A DNA stretch of 64,000 bases from contig CBDFGO010000003.1 in the NCBI GenBank assembly GCA_965247125.1, positions 1,798,001 to 1,862,000 of the forward strand, read 5' to 3'. The notes under the pieces are model-generated. The model did no database searches and was not told the DNA's origin. It saw only the letters and a program-made list of their open reading frames with translations. The position numbers and the translations under genes were made by a program. Shown here in pieces: positions 8,541 through 17,493 of the stretch (position 1 is the first letter of the stretch; each line of letters starts with the position of its first letter). This DNA is from CALBJU01 sp965247125. GTDB taxonomy: Bacteria > Bacteroidota > Rhodothermia > Rhodothermales > UBA10348.

Positions 8541-8873
8541 TCAGGCCGCCGACAGTGCAGAAGCCAGTTCGAGGAAGTCTCCGTCGGTGACCGTCAGTGG
8601 TTTGATCACGAAGTAGTTTCCGGCGCGATGGATATCCAGGCCAGTGCGTTCCAGAGAGGAGTCGGAAGAAAAGGTCTCCCAGGCAATGTCGACCGCTGCA
8701 TCAATCAACTCGGCCGGATTCCACTTGCCAGAGTGAGAAAAAATGGAACGTTCCCAGGCGATTGCTCCGCCCGGTACACTGCGAACATATTTTTCTAAGT
8801 ATTCGTGTGCTCCCATCATTTGATCCTCCACCGAACCTGTCAGTTCTCCCGATTCGATTTCTTGGCTTTCCAT
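8541..8873 (-). CDS. Hypothetical protein
   Basis: This is a 110-residue soluble acidic protein with no signal peptide or TM segment and no family that I recognise. It has an N-terminal helical region (SVEDQMMGAHEYLEKYVRSVPGG) and a C-terminal alpha/beta part ending LTVTDGDFLELASALSAA. The open frame extends to 8981, but a terminator-like hairpin on the same strand (8897-8933) lies inside that extension, so the ATG at 8873 is the likely start. It lies convergent with the HhH-GPD gene. Confidence 0.65.
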   Translation of the reverse strand: MESQEIESGELTGSVEDQMMGAHEYLEKYVRSVPGGAIAWERSIFSHSGKWNPAELIDAAVDIAWETFSSDSSLERTGLDIHRAGNYFVIKPLTVTDGDFLELASALSAA

Positions 8874-8896
8874 ACGATTGTTATCGTCATTTTGCT

Positions 8897-8933
8897 GAAA
8901 AACAAAAGGCAGCAACCCACTTGGGGTACTGCC
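8897..8933 (-). terminator. Rho-independent terminator after trkA-trkH
   Basis: On the minus strand a stem GGCAGTACCCC / GGGTTGCTGCC with a short AAGT-type loop (one bulge) is followed by TTTTGTTTTT. It lies 84 bases beyond the trkH stop and therefore should end the trk transcript before the next leftward gene. Confidence 0.8.
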
Positions 8934-9016
8934 TGGTCGTAGTTCAAACGACGTGCCATAGATGCGGAGGCCCGGGCGCATCCGACTGAACGGTCATAAA
9001 AAGGGGCCGAACCGCA

Positions 9017-10525
9017 TCAGCGCCGCCAGAAGGCGGGAACAAAGATGATGATTGCTGTAAATATTTCGAGCCTTCCTGCCATCATGAGGAATGAAAGCAT
9101 CCATTTTCCGGCCATGGGGATGTGTGCGTAGTTCTCAGTGGGCCCCAGCGTGCCGAAGGCAGGCCCAACGTTTCCTACACTGGACACGGTGGCCCCAAAA
9201 GCGGTCAACAGGTCAAGTCCGAAAAAGGCCATGGCCAGTGTTCCGACTCCAATCAGACCGAGATACAGAACGATAAAGGAAAGCACGTTCTTCATCACAT
9301 CCTGCGAAACGACGCGATCTCCAAGTCGGATAGGGATGACCGCTTGAGGGTGGATGAGTTGTTTGACCTCCTTGAACGAGTTCTTGAACATGAGGACGTG
9401 CCGAATCACTTTAACTCCTCCACCAGTTGATCCGGCCATACCTCCAATAAAAAAGCACAGGAAGATGACGCCCACGACGAGCGGTGGCCAGATTTCGTAG
9501 TCGACCGTGCCAAAGCCCGTTGTCGTGATGATGGCCGCCGCCTGGAACGCTCCGTAGCGAAGTGCTTCGGCGACAGATGCGTATCCTTCAAAGACGCCAT
9601 CCCCCTGAAAACTCGGTAGATAAGCCAGCACCGGCGACCAGGTGCCAAATGTTATCAGAAGGGTAGCTACGGCCATGATACCGACATACACCCGAAATTC
9701 GGTATCTCGGAACACTGTAATTGTTTTGCCGCGAAGCAGACGGTAATGGAGCGCGAAGTTGACACCAGCCAGGAACATGAAGACGGTGATCACCCACTCG
9801 ATATAGGCCGATCCAAACTGCCCGATCGAACCATTTTTGGTCGAGAATCCACCCGTCGCCATGGTAGCGAATGCGTGATTGACGGCGTCAAAGGGACCCA
9901 TGGCCGGCATCAGCAAGAAGATTTCAGCCACCGTGATGCCAACATAAATCAACCACAACCGCTTTGCGGTTTCCTGAACGCGCGGCGTAAGCTTGTCGGC
10001 GGAGGGCCCGGGGACTTCCGCCTTGTAAAGCTGCATGCCTCCAACTCCCAGTAGCGGAAGAATGGCCAGGGTCAACACGATGATCCCCATGCCGCCCAAC
10101 CAGTGAGCGAGGCTTCTCCAAAAAAGAAACGCCTTCGGGATTTCCTCGATGTCTGGATTCCCGCCTCCACCAAGAATGGTTGCGCCTGTCGTAGAGAACG
10201 CGCTCATCGTCTCAAAGAATGCATCCGTGTACGACTCCAGAACACCACCCAGAACGAAAGGAAAGGCGCCCACGATCGACAACACGACCCAGGCAAACGC
10301 TACAATCGCGAATCCCTCTCTTATTTGGAGCTCACTCCGTTTTTCATCCCGCCGGAACCAGGACAGCAATCCCAGCGCGATAGATCCCACCGCGGTCACT
10401 CCAAATGTCCACCACTCGGGCTCACCATAAAATAGAGCGACCAGCATGGGCACGAGCAACGCCACACCCAGGAAGAGAACCAGGATGCCGAGAGTGAATA
10501 TGACCGCGCGAATATTTAAAACCAT
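9017..10525 (-). CDS. trkH: TrkH-family potassium uptake channel subunit
   Basis: This 502-residue integral membrane protein is the K+-translocating subunit of the Trk/Ktr system. It shows four pore-loop repeats with selectivity-filter-like segments: FFETMSAFSTTGATI, NHAFATMATGGFSTKNGSIG, ITTTGFGTVDYEIWP and TVSSVGNVGPAFG, with about 10 TM helices. RKxAGSTGGG-like IGGMAGSTGGGVKVIRHVLMFK lies before the last repeat. The gene starts three bases after the trkA stop; the two are one operon. A hairpin terminator follows. Confidence 0.96.
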   Translation of the reverse strand: MVLNIRAVIFTLGILVLFLGVALLVPMLVALFYGEPEWWTFGVTAVGSIALGLLSWFRRDEKRSELQIREGFAIVAFAWVVLSIVGAFPFVLGGVLESYTDAFFETMSAFSTTGATILGGGGNPDIEEIPKAFLFWRSLAHWLGGMGIIVLTLAILPLLGVGGMQLYKAEVPGPSADKLTPRVQETAKRLWLIYVGITVAEIFLLMPAMGPFDAVNHAFATMATGGFSTKNGSIGQFGSAYIEWVITVFMFLAGVNFALHYRLLRGKTITVFRDTEFRVYVGIMAVATLLITFGTWSPVLAYLPSFQGDGVFEGYASVAEALRYGAFQAAAIITTTGFGTVDYEIWPPLVVGVIFLCFFIGGMAGSTGGGVKVIRHVLMFKNSFKEVKQLIHPQAVIPIRLGDRVVSQDVMKNVLSFIVLYLGLIGVGTLAMAFFGLDLLTAFGATVSSVGNVGPAFGTLGPTENYAHIPMAGKWMLSFLMMAGRLEIFTAIIIFVPAFWRR

Positions 10526-10528
10526 GGG

Positions 10529-11878
10529 TCAGTTCGCGAACAGTTGCTCGGCAGCCTCCAGTGTACCTGGAAGAACGAAAATGTAAGCTCGGGCCCCCGG
10601 AGTGATGTGTGTCAGACCCGTGGCAATTTCGAGATCACTGCCCTTGATCACGGCTGCGATGAGTAATCCCTCCGGAAGATCAATATTCATGAGAATGTCC
10701 TTCGTGATGACAGACATCGGCGCTGCCTCAATCTCCAGTATTTCGGCATCCAGGCCGTGCACATTGGCGACGCTTCTGACGTGTTTTCCTCGCAGAAAGC
10801 GGATGACCTCCCGGGACACGGCCAATTTTTTATTCACCGCCGCGTCAAGGCCGATGGACTGACTGATCGGGATATATGCTCCGTTGGAGAGAAGTGCCAC
10901 CGTTTTACGTACCCGTAAATGCTTGGCCAACAAGCATGTAACGAGATTTGACTCCTCATCGTCCGTCACGGCTACAAAGGCGTCCATTTCGGAGAGGCCC
11001 TCGCGTACCAGCAGATCTATATCGGTGCCTTCACCATGGATAACAAGGACAGAACTCAACTCCTCTGCCAACTCCTCAGCTCGCGCCCGGTTGGATTCCA
11101 CGAGCTTGACATTTTTGTCTTTTTCCTGGCTGAGCTGTAGAGCAACCCTGGCGCCAATGTCGGTGCCACCCAGAATCATTATGTCTTCCAACTTCTGATC
11201 GGATTTTCCGAGTAATTTCAGGACAGGCGGAATATCCTTGGGTCTGGCGAGAACAAAAATCTGATCATTTTTCCGGAGGCGCTCGCGGCCACCAGGCAAT
11301 ATGGTTCGAATTCCGCGCGCGATGGCCATTACCCGGAATTTGATATCTGGAGTATCCGATACCAGGTCAATTAAACTTCGGCCGATAGCTGGACTGTCGG
11401 GATCCAGCCTGAGGCCTACCAAATGGAGCCGATCGTCAGCCAACATGAGGACATCCGTCGCACTTGCACGCCGAATGAGCCTTGTGACCTCTGCCGCAGC
11501 GCTCTCTTCTGGATGGATAATCAGATCAATACCAAAATCAGAAGTCTTCAGAACCGTCTGTTTTCGTGACAATTCCTCGGACCGAACTCTGGCGATGGTC
11601 GTTTCGACGCCCAGACGATCCGCAAGCATACACGCGATGATATTGACCTCATCGATGGCTGTGACCGCTACAATGATGCGCGCGTTTTGTATTCCCGCTT
11701 CTTCCAAAACAGCCGTCGAGGTGCCGTTACCGCAAACCGTCATTACGTCGAGTTTGTCGTTTACCCGAGCCAGTGCATCCGGGTTGACATCCACAACGAC
11801 AACATCATGCTCCGCGTGCGAAAGCAATTTCGCCACGTCATATCCGACCACACCTGCACCGATTACGATCGCTCTCAT
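10529..11878 (-). CDS. trkA: Trk system potassium uptake protein TrkA
   Basis: This cytoplasmic gating subunit binds NAD(H)/ATP and controls TrkH. It has two RCK_N-RCK_C repeats: the first Rossmann motif is IVIGAGVVGYDVAKLL at the N-terminus, the second is IMILGGTDIGARVALQLS near residue 235, each followed by a TrkA_C domain (IGRSLIDLV, EAAPMSVITKDI). The length of 449 residues equals the classical double-length TrkA. It precedes trkH by three bases and starts 28 bases after the tenA stop. Confidence 0.96.
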   Translation of the reverse strand: MRAIVIGAGVVGYDVAKLLSHAEHDVVVVDVNPDALARVNDKLDVMTVCGNGTSTAVLEEAGIQNARIIVAVTAIDEVNIIACMLADRLGVETTIARVRSEELSRKQTVLKTSDFGIDLIIHPEESAAAEVTRLIRRASATDVLMLADDRLHLVGLRLDPDSPAIGRSLIDLVSDTPDIKFRVMAIARGIRTILPGGRERLRKNDQIFVLARPKDIPPVLKLLGKSDQKLEDIMILGGTDIGARVALQLSQEKDKNVKLVESNRARAEELAEELSSVLVIHGEGTDIDLLVREGLSEMDAFVAVTDDEESNLVTCLLAKHLRVRKTVALLSNGAYIPISQSIGLDAAVNKKLAVSREVIRFLRGKHVRSVANVHGLDAEILEIEAAPMSVITKDILMNIDLPEGLLIAAVIKGSDLEIATGLTHITPGARAYIFVLPGTLEAAEQLFAN

Positions 11879-11906
11879 CGATTTGGACTTGTTTCAATAA
11901 TGTTAC

Positions 11907-12698
11907 TCAGACCGGCCATTGCTGCATCTCCCATGCTTGATCCCAGAACATCCACTCGTAACGTGTGCTGGTCCGGAAAGCATCCACAGCCCGCTCTCGG
12001 TGTTCAGATCCGTGCGACTTGGCAAGCCGTTCCAGAAAGGCCATCATCTCGTTCGAATACGTCACAAATGACGGATCTGCATAGGTGCCTAGCCATTCTC
12101 GATACGGGTGGGAGTCAGGGATGTGTCCCATCTCCTCGAGAATTCTGATTCCAATATCTGTGTAGAGCCATGGGCAGGGCGTGAGTGCGCCGACGGCTTC
12201 GAGGAGCGAACCCTGCCTTGCGCACGTCAACAAATGGTCCTGATAGGCTCGATTATTCGGACTCAGTTCGAGGGAAGCGATATCCTGCGGACTATATCCG
12301 AGTAGCTTTCCATACTCATCGTGAAGCTGCCTTTCGACGACAATGGCGAGACGCGCCCCTTCGATAAACCACAGCTTGTCATCCGGCGCAATAAAGCGTG
12401 TTGACAGAATGCTGCAGGCGTCAGCGAAAGCTTCCAGATAGCGCGCATCCTGCATCTGGTAAAATCGGAAGCGTTCCCTCGACAAGGTCCCGTCGATCAG
12501 GCCTTTCACAAAGGGATGATCGAAAGACGCCTCCCATTGACTGCGACATGCCTGGAGGCATCTCGCGGCGAAGGGAGGAATCTCAAGCTCCACGGAGGAT
12601 TGGTCTTCTGAATCGAGTCCTGCCTGGATTTCGAGCGAACGATTGGCCGGCGAATCAGTGTCGGGCAACTCATCAATGTCCGGAAGAGGACTTTCCAT
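11907..12698 (-). CDS. tenA: TenA/thiaminase II family protein
   Basis: TenA-fold enzymes hydrolyse thiamine breakdown products (aminopyrimidine salvage). After a 40-residue acidic, non-conserved N-terminus the domain shows HPFVKGLIDGTLSRERFRFYQMQDARYL (acidic active-site residue D84), a helical core with QLHDEYGKLL, the nucleophile region LTPCPWLYTDIG (C175) and EMMAFLERL. The nucleophilic Cys is kept. The N-terminal extension is unusual for TenA. No thiamine biosynthetic genes or TPP riboswitch are visible nearby; it may share the trk transcript. Confidence 0.88.
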   Translation of the reverse strand: MESPLPDIDELPDTDSPANRSLEIQAGLDSEDQSSVELEIPPFAARCLQACRSQWEASFDHPFVKGLIDGTLSRERFRFYQMQDARYLEAFADACSILSTRFIAPDDKLWFIEGARLAIVVERQLHDEYGKLLGYSPQDIASLELSPNNRAYQDHLLTCARQGSLLEAVGALTPCPWLYTDIGIRILEEMGHIPDSHPYREWLGTYADPSFVTYSNEMMAFLERLAKSHGSEHRERAVDAFRTSTRYEWMFWDQAWEMQQWPV

Positions 12699-12773
12699 AT
12701 AAAGAATTTAGACGAACAACGATAACCGATCCCAAGATAGTTATGCGGGAAAGGGCGGTCAATTGCAGCCAGA

Positions 12774-15700
12774 TCAATCAGGATGTGATCCGTCCGGGGA
12801 ATCAGCAGCGGATTCGGGCTCTTGGGAGGCTTTAGAGTCTGTTTCAGGGTCCGAACGCTCTTCAGACCGGGTTTCAGAAACCGAGAGAGGTACTTTTATC
12901 CAAAACGTTGTTCCGCTGTTCAATTCGGTATCGAATCCAATCTCCCCATCCATACTCTCGATGGTTCTGCGTGCGATTGCCAGACCCAGTCCTGTGCCGC
13001 TCGTCTTGGTCGAAAAACTGGGCACGAATATCTTTTCCCAAAGGTTTCGAGAAATTCCTGAACCATTGTCCGAAACCCGGCCCAGTACCCATAAGACCCC
13101 GCGCACATCGGTCTGCAGGTTCGTCGAGACGCTGATCTCGGCCATTCTGTCTTCGGGTACGGCTTGAATGGCATTTTTGAGGAAATTGACGTACACCCTT
13201 CGAACGGCTTCCCGGTCACCAGACACGATCAATGCGGTTGGATGAAGCTCCATCTCAATATTGACATTGTCTTCGGCCTGCATCAATTCTACCGCCTCGG
13301 CTATCACGTCATTCAAGTTTACCTCTTCCCGGATATGCTTCGGCATTCGCCCAAACGAAGAAAACTCGTTCGCGATTCTGGCAAGGGTATCGATCTGTTC
13401 GATGAGGGTGCTCGTAGTCTGGGAAAACTTTCGGGAAAACTTGTCATCGTCCGAGCCATCCTCACTCCTTCGATTGAACGCGGTACGAAGGTGCTGAATC
13501 GACAACTTCATGGGTGTCAGTGGATTCTTGATTTCATGGGCAACCTGGCGGGCCATTTCTCGCCAGGCCAGTTGACGTTCCTGTTGCCCCAGAAGATGTC
13601 TACTCTCCTCGATCTGATCCTGCATGGTGTTAAAGGAATCGACCAGATCCGCTATTTCATCTCCCGTGTCTACTTTCGAGATACGCTCGAAATGTCCCGC
13701 CGCCACAGCCTTGAGTCCGGCTCGAAGCTGCGCTATCGGACGTGTCAGGGCATTTGCCAGCAGCGATGCAGTGACCATGACCACGAGAACAAGTAGCAGG
13801 AGGGCTCCAAAGAGATAGGCGACCGTTCGTGCCCGCTCTTCTTCAATACGCTCCTGCTCAGGCAGCGTCGGAATGGAAACGACGTAGTGAGGGATTCCTC
13901 GCTCATCCGTCAGCGCGATGTAGCCAGCCTTATAGGCAAACGTGCCCAATTTCTCTTCAACGGTGATGAATCTGAATCCTTTGAAATAGAGCGCTTCATA
14001 CGCTTCGATGGGCAGTCTCCGTTCGATCAATCGATCGCGGATTAATTCCGGTCGGGACGCTTGTTCAACTTCGAGATTGTGATAGACATTCAAGTCGAGT
14101 CCCACCCGCGCCGCCAGAGAATCCACGCTGATGCGATCCAGAACTCGATAGGGTAGCTCTTCGCCCCTCGTCTCGAGATCGAGTGTCTGTTCCACTCGTT
14201 CCAGATGTTGCCTGAGCCAGGATTCGATGGCCTGCTCATTTTCCTCAGTCACCACGCCGAGTCCAACGACGCCCATCGCGACAACCGTAATAATGCCTAC
14301 GGAAAAGAACGCATTCAGAACTTTATCCCGAAACTGGCGAACATCCGGTTGAAGGGATGGATTTCGCAGCCTGAAGAAAAGGCCGCCGAAGTAAAACGGC
14401 ATCGCCAGAAACAGGCCCGCGACTACAATGCGCAATAAATGATAGAGCTGGTCGAACACGTTGGTCGTCCGTCTACGGACAGCCGTGACCCCAATTCCCG
14501 CATTTTGCTCGAGACTTTCTTCCACACGGTAGAAGGTCTGATACTCCCGATCACGAACCGATTCAAGAGTCCATAAATCCGTTTCTCCTTGCAGACTGGC
14601 GGTCACGTTCCGATCCAGAATTGTTCGCCCGAAGTTTTTCCCTTCGGTTCGAACCAGGACCCCGTCTCTGAATTCCGCCACCGACAGGTCGGAATATCTA
14701 TCGCCATAATACCCGCCGGGTGCCAACACCTTGGGAAACGGTGAGGCGGCCGAACCCGCCAGGGCACGCTGTTCAGCCAGCACCAGAATGAACCCATCGC
14801 CCCGCAACAGCCGAAAACCGGCGTATCTGAATCGATTCTGGTCCTTCGATCCCGTCAACTTTTCGATCATCGACCCGGAATTTCCAAAGTCGTCGTACAT
14901 CGCCGTAAAAAGATCAAATTCCGATTCATCGGCCGCATCCTGCATGGCACGAGGCAATCTGCGGTTGAGGTTGCTGTACCTCCCCTGCACGCTCCCGTCG
15001 TCGTCGAAGAGCGTAATTGTTACATCGTAGCTCGCCAGCGCCGTCAGAAAAGTGCCTTTGGTAACAGATCCCACCAATGAGTCCATCCGAGAACGACGAT
15101 CGAAACCCTCGGCGCCCGGCACCAGGTCCAGATTGTCACCAAATTCGTCCGAATGAGCGTCGCCGAGGACCTGCGAAATGGCAAACATCACCCGGGAATC
15201 GCGATCCTCGAGAAATGACTCTGCAGCATCCTGCATTCTCAACTCAACTTTCCGATTCGAGCTCATCTCAAGCATCGGAAAGAGCACCATCGATGTTACG
15301 ATGATCATGGGAACGATTCGCCTTAATACGACGATCGGAGATCTGCGAGTTGGTTGAATGGGTCCGATGAACGCAGTGACATACGTCACCGATACGACGA
15401 TGATAAATATTTCGACGGGCAGAAGATTTCCGACGGGTCCAACGAAGGAAATCAGCGCCGATATCACGGCTGCCGTAACCCCTACAATGAGAAGAAGGCT
15501 GTTTTTGGAAGGTAGCACATCGAATGGAACGTGCAGGGCCTCTGTCACCAGCCAGAGAGATCTACCCCCCAGGAGAATGACAGAAAACACAAGTAGAAGT
15601 AGTGCGCCGAACACCACGAGAACAAGTTGTTCTGGCAGCAGCCCGGAGCGAGCAAACAGATCCAACGTACTGTCAAGCACCGCATGCTGGGCAATCTGAA

Positions 15701-16937
15701 ACAGAATGGCGGCAAGGAAAAGCACTACGATCTGGTGCAGAACAATGCTCGTGACCACCCGAAGTGAAATCTTGGAGCTTGTGTATCCAAGGATGGATTG
15801 TATCCGTTCTCTCAGCGGGGCTGACAAGCGGAGTATCATCAATGCTCCCAGAGAAATGGCTAGCGCGGTGATGAACAGGTCTCCGATGGTTCGCAAGCTC
15901 CCGAATCCGAATACAGAAGCAAGGTGTTGGGCGTCAAACAAGGGCGCCAGAGGAGCTTTTCCGGTCTGCCACCGGGACGGAATGTGCGCAAACAGCAAGA
16001 TCCATCTGGAAATCAGTAAGATCCCGAGATAGCCGAAAATGGGTCCTCTCGCTACCCGTGAGGACCCTTCGCCCGGAACGTATCGCCACAGTATCGACGT
16101 CATTCTGACGATCACGTAGAAGATCAACATGAACAACCAGAAAGCCAGGACATCCACGTACTGGGCCTTTTTTATCGTTCTCCACGCGGCCAGATTGGCG
16201 TCTGTTATCGATACGCTGCCGACCGGAAAATCCAGAGGCGATCTCAAAAAATAATCGCCTTCAACCGAGGGCCGAACCGCCAGGCCGAAGGTGAACGTTA
16301 CCGTCCGTTCGAGTTGGCGAGACCACTCTTCATCCCACGTATAGTCTCTGAGGTAGTCATTTTTAAGCGGCATTCTGCTCTCGACGATCTGTCCGAGCCG
16401 AATTACACCCAGAACTGAGGTGCCGTCTCGAACGGGCACCCACACGATGACGGCCGTTCTTGACTGGCCATCCAGAACCAGGCTTTCCTGAACCTGAGCC
16501 AGAAACCGTTCATCCTGAACGGCGGAGTCCATGGGAAATACTGCGCCTTTCCACGCTGTGAGAGTTGGCGTCGGGTCGTAGAACTCTACAAATTGTCGGG
16601 CTTCCAGTCTCAAAGAAGCCGCTTCTTGGACGAGCTCTTCCCGTCCGGATTGGTTCTCCCCCAATTGACGGAATCCGTCGATTACTGATTCCCGTCGCGC
16701 GATCTCTGATGCTCGATTTCGCAGGTCCACATATAGGTGATCCAGTTCTGCTTGAATCAGCGTGACTGCTTCCACTCTCTTTTCCGCGGACAAGTCCGAG
16801 TGTGCGGATTCAAGTCGGGAGACATCCCAAATACCTCCAATCCAGGTTAACAGGGCTGCCAGAACCAGAAACGTCAGAACCAGGCGAGAATTCCTGGACC
16901 ACACGGCTTCCAACAACGGGTGACGGGATTCAGCCAT
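12774..16937 (-). CDS. Very large NtrY-like membrane sensor histidine kinase
   Basis: This 1387-residue kinase has an N-terminal TM helix, an extracytoplasmic domain (about 45-250), a block of seven or eight TM helices (about 255-560), a second extracytoplasmic region, further TM helices near 840, a third sensor region, a TM helix and HAMP (VTASLLANALTRPIAQLRAGLKAVAAGHFERI), then HisKA with ARQVAHEIKNPLTPMK and an HATPase_c domain (NAIQAV, DNGSGI, GTGLGLAI). The TPM after the phospho-His motif is NtrY-like. The frame opens with a TTG at 16949, but the ATG at 16937 has GAGGAGG five bases upstream and is chosen. It overlaps the DUF4783 gene by 8 bases. No response regulator is adjacent. Confidence 0.93.
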   Translation of the reverse strand: MAESRHPLLEAVWSRNSRLVLTFLVLAALLTWIGGIWDVSRLESAHSDLSAEKRVEAVTLIQAELDHLYVDLRNRASEIARRESVIDGFRQLGENQSGREELVQEAASLRLEARQFVEFYDPTPTLTAWKGAVFPMDSAVQDERFLAQVQESLVLDGQSRTAVIVWVPVRDGTSVLGVIRLGQIVESRMPLKNDYLRDYTWDEEWSRQLERTVTFTFGLAVRPSVEGDYFLRSPLDFPVGSVSITDANLAAWRTIKKAQYVDVLAFWLFMLIFYVIVRMTSILWRYVPGEGSSRVARGPIFGYLGILLISRWILLFAHIPSRWQTGKAPLAPLFDAQHLASVFGFGSLRTIGDLFITALAISLGALMILRLSAPLRERIQSILGYTSSKISLRVVTSIVLHQIVVLFLAAILFQIAQHAVLDSTLDLFARSGLLPEQLVLVVFGALLLLVFSVILLGGRSLWLVTEALHVPFDVLPSKNSLLLIVGVTAAVISALISFVGPVGNLLPVEIFIIVVSVTYVTAFIGPIQPTRRSPIVVLRRIVPMIIVTSMVLFPMLEMSSNRKVELRMQDAAESFLEDRDSRVMFAISQVLGDAHSDEFGDNLDLVPGAEGFDRRSRMDSLVGSVTKGTFLTALASYDVTITLFDDDGSVQGRYSNLNRRLPRAMQDAADESEFDLFTAMYDDFGNSGSMIEKLTGSKDQNRFRYAGFRLLRGDGFILVLAEQRALAGSAASPFPKVLAPGGYYGDRYSDLSVAEFRDGVLVRTEGKNFGRTILDRNVTASLQGETDLWTLESVRDREYQTFYRVEESLEQNAGIGVTAVRRRTTNVFDQLYHLLRIVVAGLFLAMPFYFGGLFFRLRNPSLQPDVRQFRDKVLNAFFSVGIITVVAMGVVGLGVVTEENEQAIESWLRQHLERVEQTLDLETRGEELPYRVLDRISVDSLAARVGLDLNVYHNLEVEQASRPELIRDRLIERRLPIEAYEALYFKGFRFITVEEKLGTFAYKAGYIALTDERGIPHYVVSIPTLPEQERIEEERARTVAYLFGALLLLVLVVMVTASLLANALTRPIAQLRAGLKAVAAGHFERISKVDTGDEIADLVDSFNTMQDQIEESRHLLGQQERQLAWREMARQVAHEIKNPLTPMKLSIQHLRTAFNRRSEDGSDDDKFSRKFSQTTSTLIEQIDTLARIANEFSSFGRMPKHIREEVNLNDVIAEAVELMQAEDNVNIEMELHPTALIVSGDREAVRRVYVNFLKNAIQAVPEDRMAEISVSTNLQTDVRGVLWVLGRVSDNGSGISRNLWEKIFVPSFSTKTSGTGLGLAIARRTIESMDGEIGFDTELNSGTTFWIKVPLSVSETRSEERSDPETDSKASQEPESAADSPDGSHPD

Positions 16938-17343
16938 CGGCCTCCTCAATCAGCAGCTCTCGAATCTTCCAGACGCCGTTCGAGCCACGCAAGCGCATAA
17001 AGATCGGGATCGGTGTTTTCGAGGCCTTTGTCTGGTAAGCACCCTCGAGAAACCACGCGCTAGGCGTCTGGGTAAAGTTGACAATCTTGAACTCATCGGG
17101 TGGAAAGTCGCTGAAGAACTCCTTCAGGAGGAGTGTAGCCTGTCCACGAGAGTAAAAACGGCCTTCACCGAACAAGGCGATCTCTACAGAACTGACGGTC
17201 TGTCTGGCCAGTCCAACGGCGTCTGCCGACATCATGGATGCCCGAATCTCCGACAATACTTGCTCGCGCGATTGCGCCTGGACACTATTCTCGAGGCCGA
17301 GTAAGAGCGTGACTGCCAAGACTATGGACGTAAAGCGATTCAT
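16930..17343 (-). CDS. DUF4783 domain secreted protein
   Basis: This 137-residue protein has a signal peptide (SIVLAVTLLLGLENSVQAQ) and an NTF2-like fold typical of DUF4783: EQVLSEIRASMMSADAVGLARQTVSSVEIALFG, QATLLLKEFFSDFPPDEFKIVNF and a C-terminal WKIRELLIEE strand. DUF4783 is found mainly in Bacteroidota; function is unknown. It overlaps the start of the giant kinase gene by 8 bases, so the two are translated together and the protein could be an accessory of that sensor, which is inference. Confidence 0.85.
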   Translation of the reverse strand: MNRFTSIVLAVTLLLGLENSVQAQSREQVLSEIRASMMSADAVGLARQTVSSVEIALFGEGRFYSRGQATLLLKEFFSDFPPDEFKIVNFTQTPSAWFLEGAYQTKASKTPIPIFMRLRGSNGVWKIRELLIEEADG

Positions 17344-17493
17344 GTCTCAAAAAGTAGCAAGAAATGCGCCCATAATCGCAAGAAAAGCTTTCGGGCCTAT
17401 TCGTGGCCAAATGCGGCTGGGCCGCGCCTCCATTGTAGGGAATCGTCTACAGGCGTGATCTTTTAAAAGGCCACGTCAGCTCACTGCGTCAGT

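Noticed and set aside
12699..12773. TPP riboswitch before tenA
   Set aside because: The upstream gap is only 75 bases and contains none of the conserved thi-box segments.
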